Source: Mucilaginibacter sp.
GTDB lineage: Bacteria; Bacteroidota; Bacteroidia; Sphingobacteriales; Sphingobacteriaceae
Assembly: GCA_028288285.1 (NCBI GenBank)
Contig: JAQBNZ010000228.1
Coordinates: forward strand, 1-33,326
Direction of reading: 5' to 3'
Length of the DNA stretch: 33,326 bases
Numbering within the stretch: position 1 is the first letter of the stretch; each line of letters begins with the position of its first letter. The position numbers and the translations under genes were made by a program. Under the pieces are notes generated by a model. That model was not told where the DNA came from and did not search any database. It saw nothing but the letters and a program-made list of their open reading frames with translations. Below are positions 32,410-33,326 of this stretch, in pieces.

Positions 32410-33288
32410 TTACATTTCAAATAAATGCTTTTCAGCATGATATGATGACCGTACCAACGGGCCGCTTTCAACGTATCTGAATCCTTTTTTTAATCCCCAT
32501 TCTTTATAGCTTGCAAATTGGTCTGGATGTATCCAGTCAATTACCGGGTGGTGGTTACGAGTTGGCTGTAAGTACTGGCCCAGTGTTAAAATATGTACAC
32601 CGGCTTCCAGCAGGTCATCCATTGCTTCTAAAACATCTTCTTCCTTCTCGCCCAAGCCAAGCATAATGCCAGATTTTGTGCGTAAACCAGTTGCCGATGT
32701 TCTTTTTAAGGCTTCCAAGCTGCGGTCGTATTTAGCTTGTATACGCACTTCGCGGGTTAGGCGGCGCACGGTCTCTAAGTTATGTGATACCACTTCTGGC
32801 CGGGTTTCAAGCACGCGGTCAAGGTTATCCCATATCCCCCTAAAATCGGGCAATAAAGTTTCCAGTGTAGTATCAGGGCTTTCCCTGCGGATAGCATTAA
32901 TGGTTTCGGCCCAAATGGTTGAACCACCATCTTTCAGATCGTCGCGATCTACCGATGTAATAACACAATGTTTCACCTGCATTAGCTTAACCGAGCTAGC
33001 TACACGGTTAGGCTCATCTGTGTCAACTGCCAAAGGGCGGCCTGTTGCAACGGCGCAAAAAGAGCATGAACGGGTACAAATGTTACCCAATATCATAAAG
33101 GTTGCTGTACCGGCTCCCCAGCACTCACCCATATTTGGACAATTACCACTTTCGCAAATGGTATGCAGCTTGTGCTCATCAACCAAACCACGCACGTGGG
33201 CGTATTCTTTCCCTACAGGTAGCCTAACTCTAAGCCAATCTGGCTTACGTTGCGGCTGACTTACTGGCACTACAGGCAAATCAATCAT
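32410..33288 (-). CDS. lipA: Lipoyl synthase
   Basis: Radical-SAM enzyme that inserts two sulfurs into protein-bound octanoyl groups to make lipoyl cofactors. 292 residues. The auxiliary cluster motif [12 protein letters not shown] (C-x4-C-x5-C) is followed by the radical-SAM motif CTRSCSFC (C-x3-C-x2-C); both are intact. The terminal [13 protein letters not shown] contains the conserved Ser that ligates the auxiliary cluster. A -7 box ends 5 nt before the ATG. It is followed by a gene remnant in the same frame. Confidence 0.97.
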   Translation of the reverse strand: MIDLPVVPVSQPQRKPDWLRVRLPVGKEYAHVRGLVDEHKLHTICESGNCPNMGECWGAGTATFMILGNICTRSCSFCAVATGRPLAVDTDEPNRVASSVKLMQVKHCVITSVDRDDLKDGGSTIWAETINAIRRESPDTTLETLLPDFRGIWDNLDRVLETRPEVVSHNLETVRRLTREVRIQAKYDRSLEALKRTSATGLRTKSGIMLGLGEKEEDVLEAMDDLLEAGVHILTLGQYLQPTRNHHPVIDWIHPDQFASYKEWGLKKGFRYVESGPLVRSSYHAEKHLFEM

Positions 33289-33293
33289 AGATA

Positions 33294-33301
33294 CAAAATT
33301 A
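33294..33301 (-). promoter_or_regulatory. -7 box TAATTTTG of lipA
   Basis: Exact TAnnTTTG, ending 5 nt before the ATG, suggesting a leaderless or nearly leaderless message. The upstream box falls in the periodic repeat at 33302-33326 and is not clear. Confidence 0.5.
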
Positions 33302-33326
33302 GTTAAAAATGTTATAAATGTTGTAA
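33302..33326 (+). repeat. 9-nt periodic array at the window end
   Basis: Units GTTAAAAAT (33302-33310), GTTATAAAT (33311-33319) and the start of a third, GTTGTAA, cut by the window edge. They share the form of the arrays at 21292-21389. The array lies immediately upstream of the lipA -7 box. Confidence 0.6.

Overview
The window reads as chromosomal DNA of a Bacteroidota bacterium, most likely Sphingobacteriaceae (Mucilaginibacter/Pedobacter-like; inferred from gene content and style, no search run). The main signs are promoters of the Bacteroidota form TAnnTTTG, little Shine-Dalgarno signal, Bacteroidota housekeeping genes (class I-type UvrA, DUF721 next to RecF, tandem FKBP isomerases, YtxJ, an rRNA pseudouridine synthase with a long disordered N-terminus) and Bacteroidota-type intergenic repeats.

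Layout. 1-524 has no gene but holds an 18-bp palindrome, a short GCGGAAC tandem array and a terminator. 525-8377 (all minus) is a metal-resistance block: OmpR-type response regulator, sensor kinase, then a TolC/CusC-like outer-membrane factor, a lipoprotein membrane-fusion protein and a CzcA-type RND pump. 8533-9345 is a secreted DUF3108-like protein. 9587-11316 (plus) is a LytS/LytTR-type two-component pair. 11313-13208 (minus) is a GbsR/MarR regulator, a membrane SRPBCC protein and a DUF5519 luciferase-domain-like protein, with an operator-like palindrome on the regulator's promoter. 13310-18233 (minus) holds asparaginase, TatD nuclease, two related FKBP isomerases and an NrnA-like DHH phosphoesterase. 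18401-25082 is housekeeping: ndk, DUF721 and recF, an anchored TPR protein, ribH, a 35-residue lipoprotein, ytxJ, an RluB-like enzyme and a lytic transglycosylase. 25140-27060 is an accessory patch of several dispersed-repeat types around an AT-rich DUF2971 gene. 27118-29964 is uvrA with an in-frame TGA just before its first Walker A motif. 29968-30532 is a YefM/YoeB-type toxin-antitoxin pair with paired TGTACA operator cores. The window ends with bifunctional NnrD/NnrE, an anti-sigma-factor-like gene remnant and lipA.

How the genes work together. The minus-strand block at 525-8377 is a coherent unit for sensing and exporting metal. The nrnA-FKBP genes look co-transcribed with a terminator or attenuator between the two isomerases, and tatD-ansA follow. 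Most terminators are clear GC-rich hairpins with T tracts. I found no tRNA, rRNA, CRISPR array or complete insertion sequence. The strongest second-look items are the interrupted uvrA, the toxin-antitoxin operator geometry, the gene remnant behind lipA, a set of apparent leaderless promoters, the 9-nt periodic arrays and the repeat-flanked DUF2971 gene.
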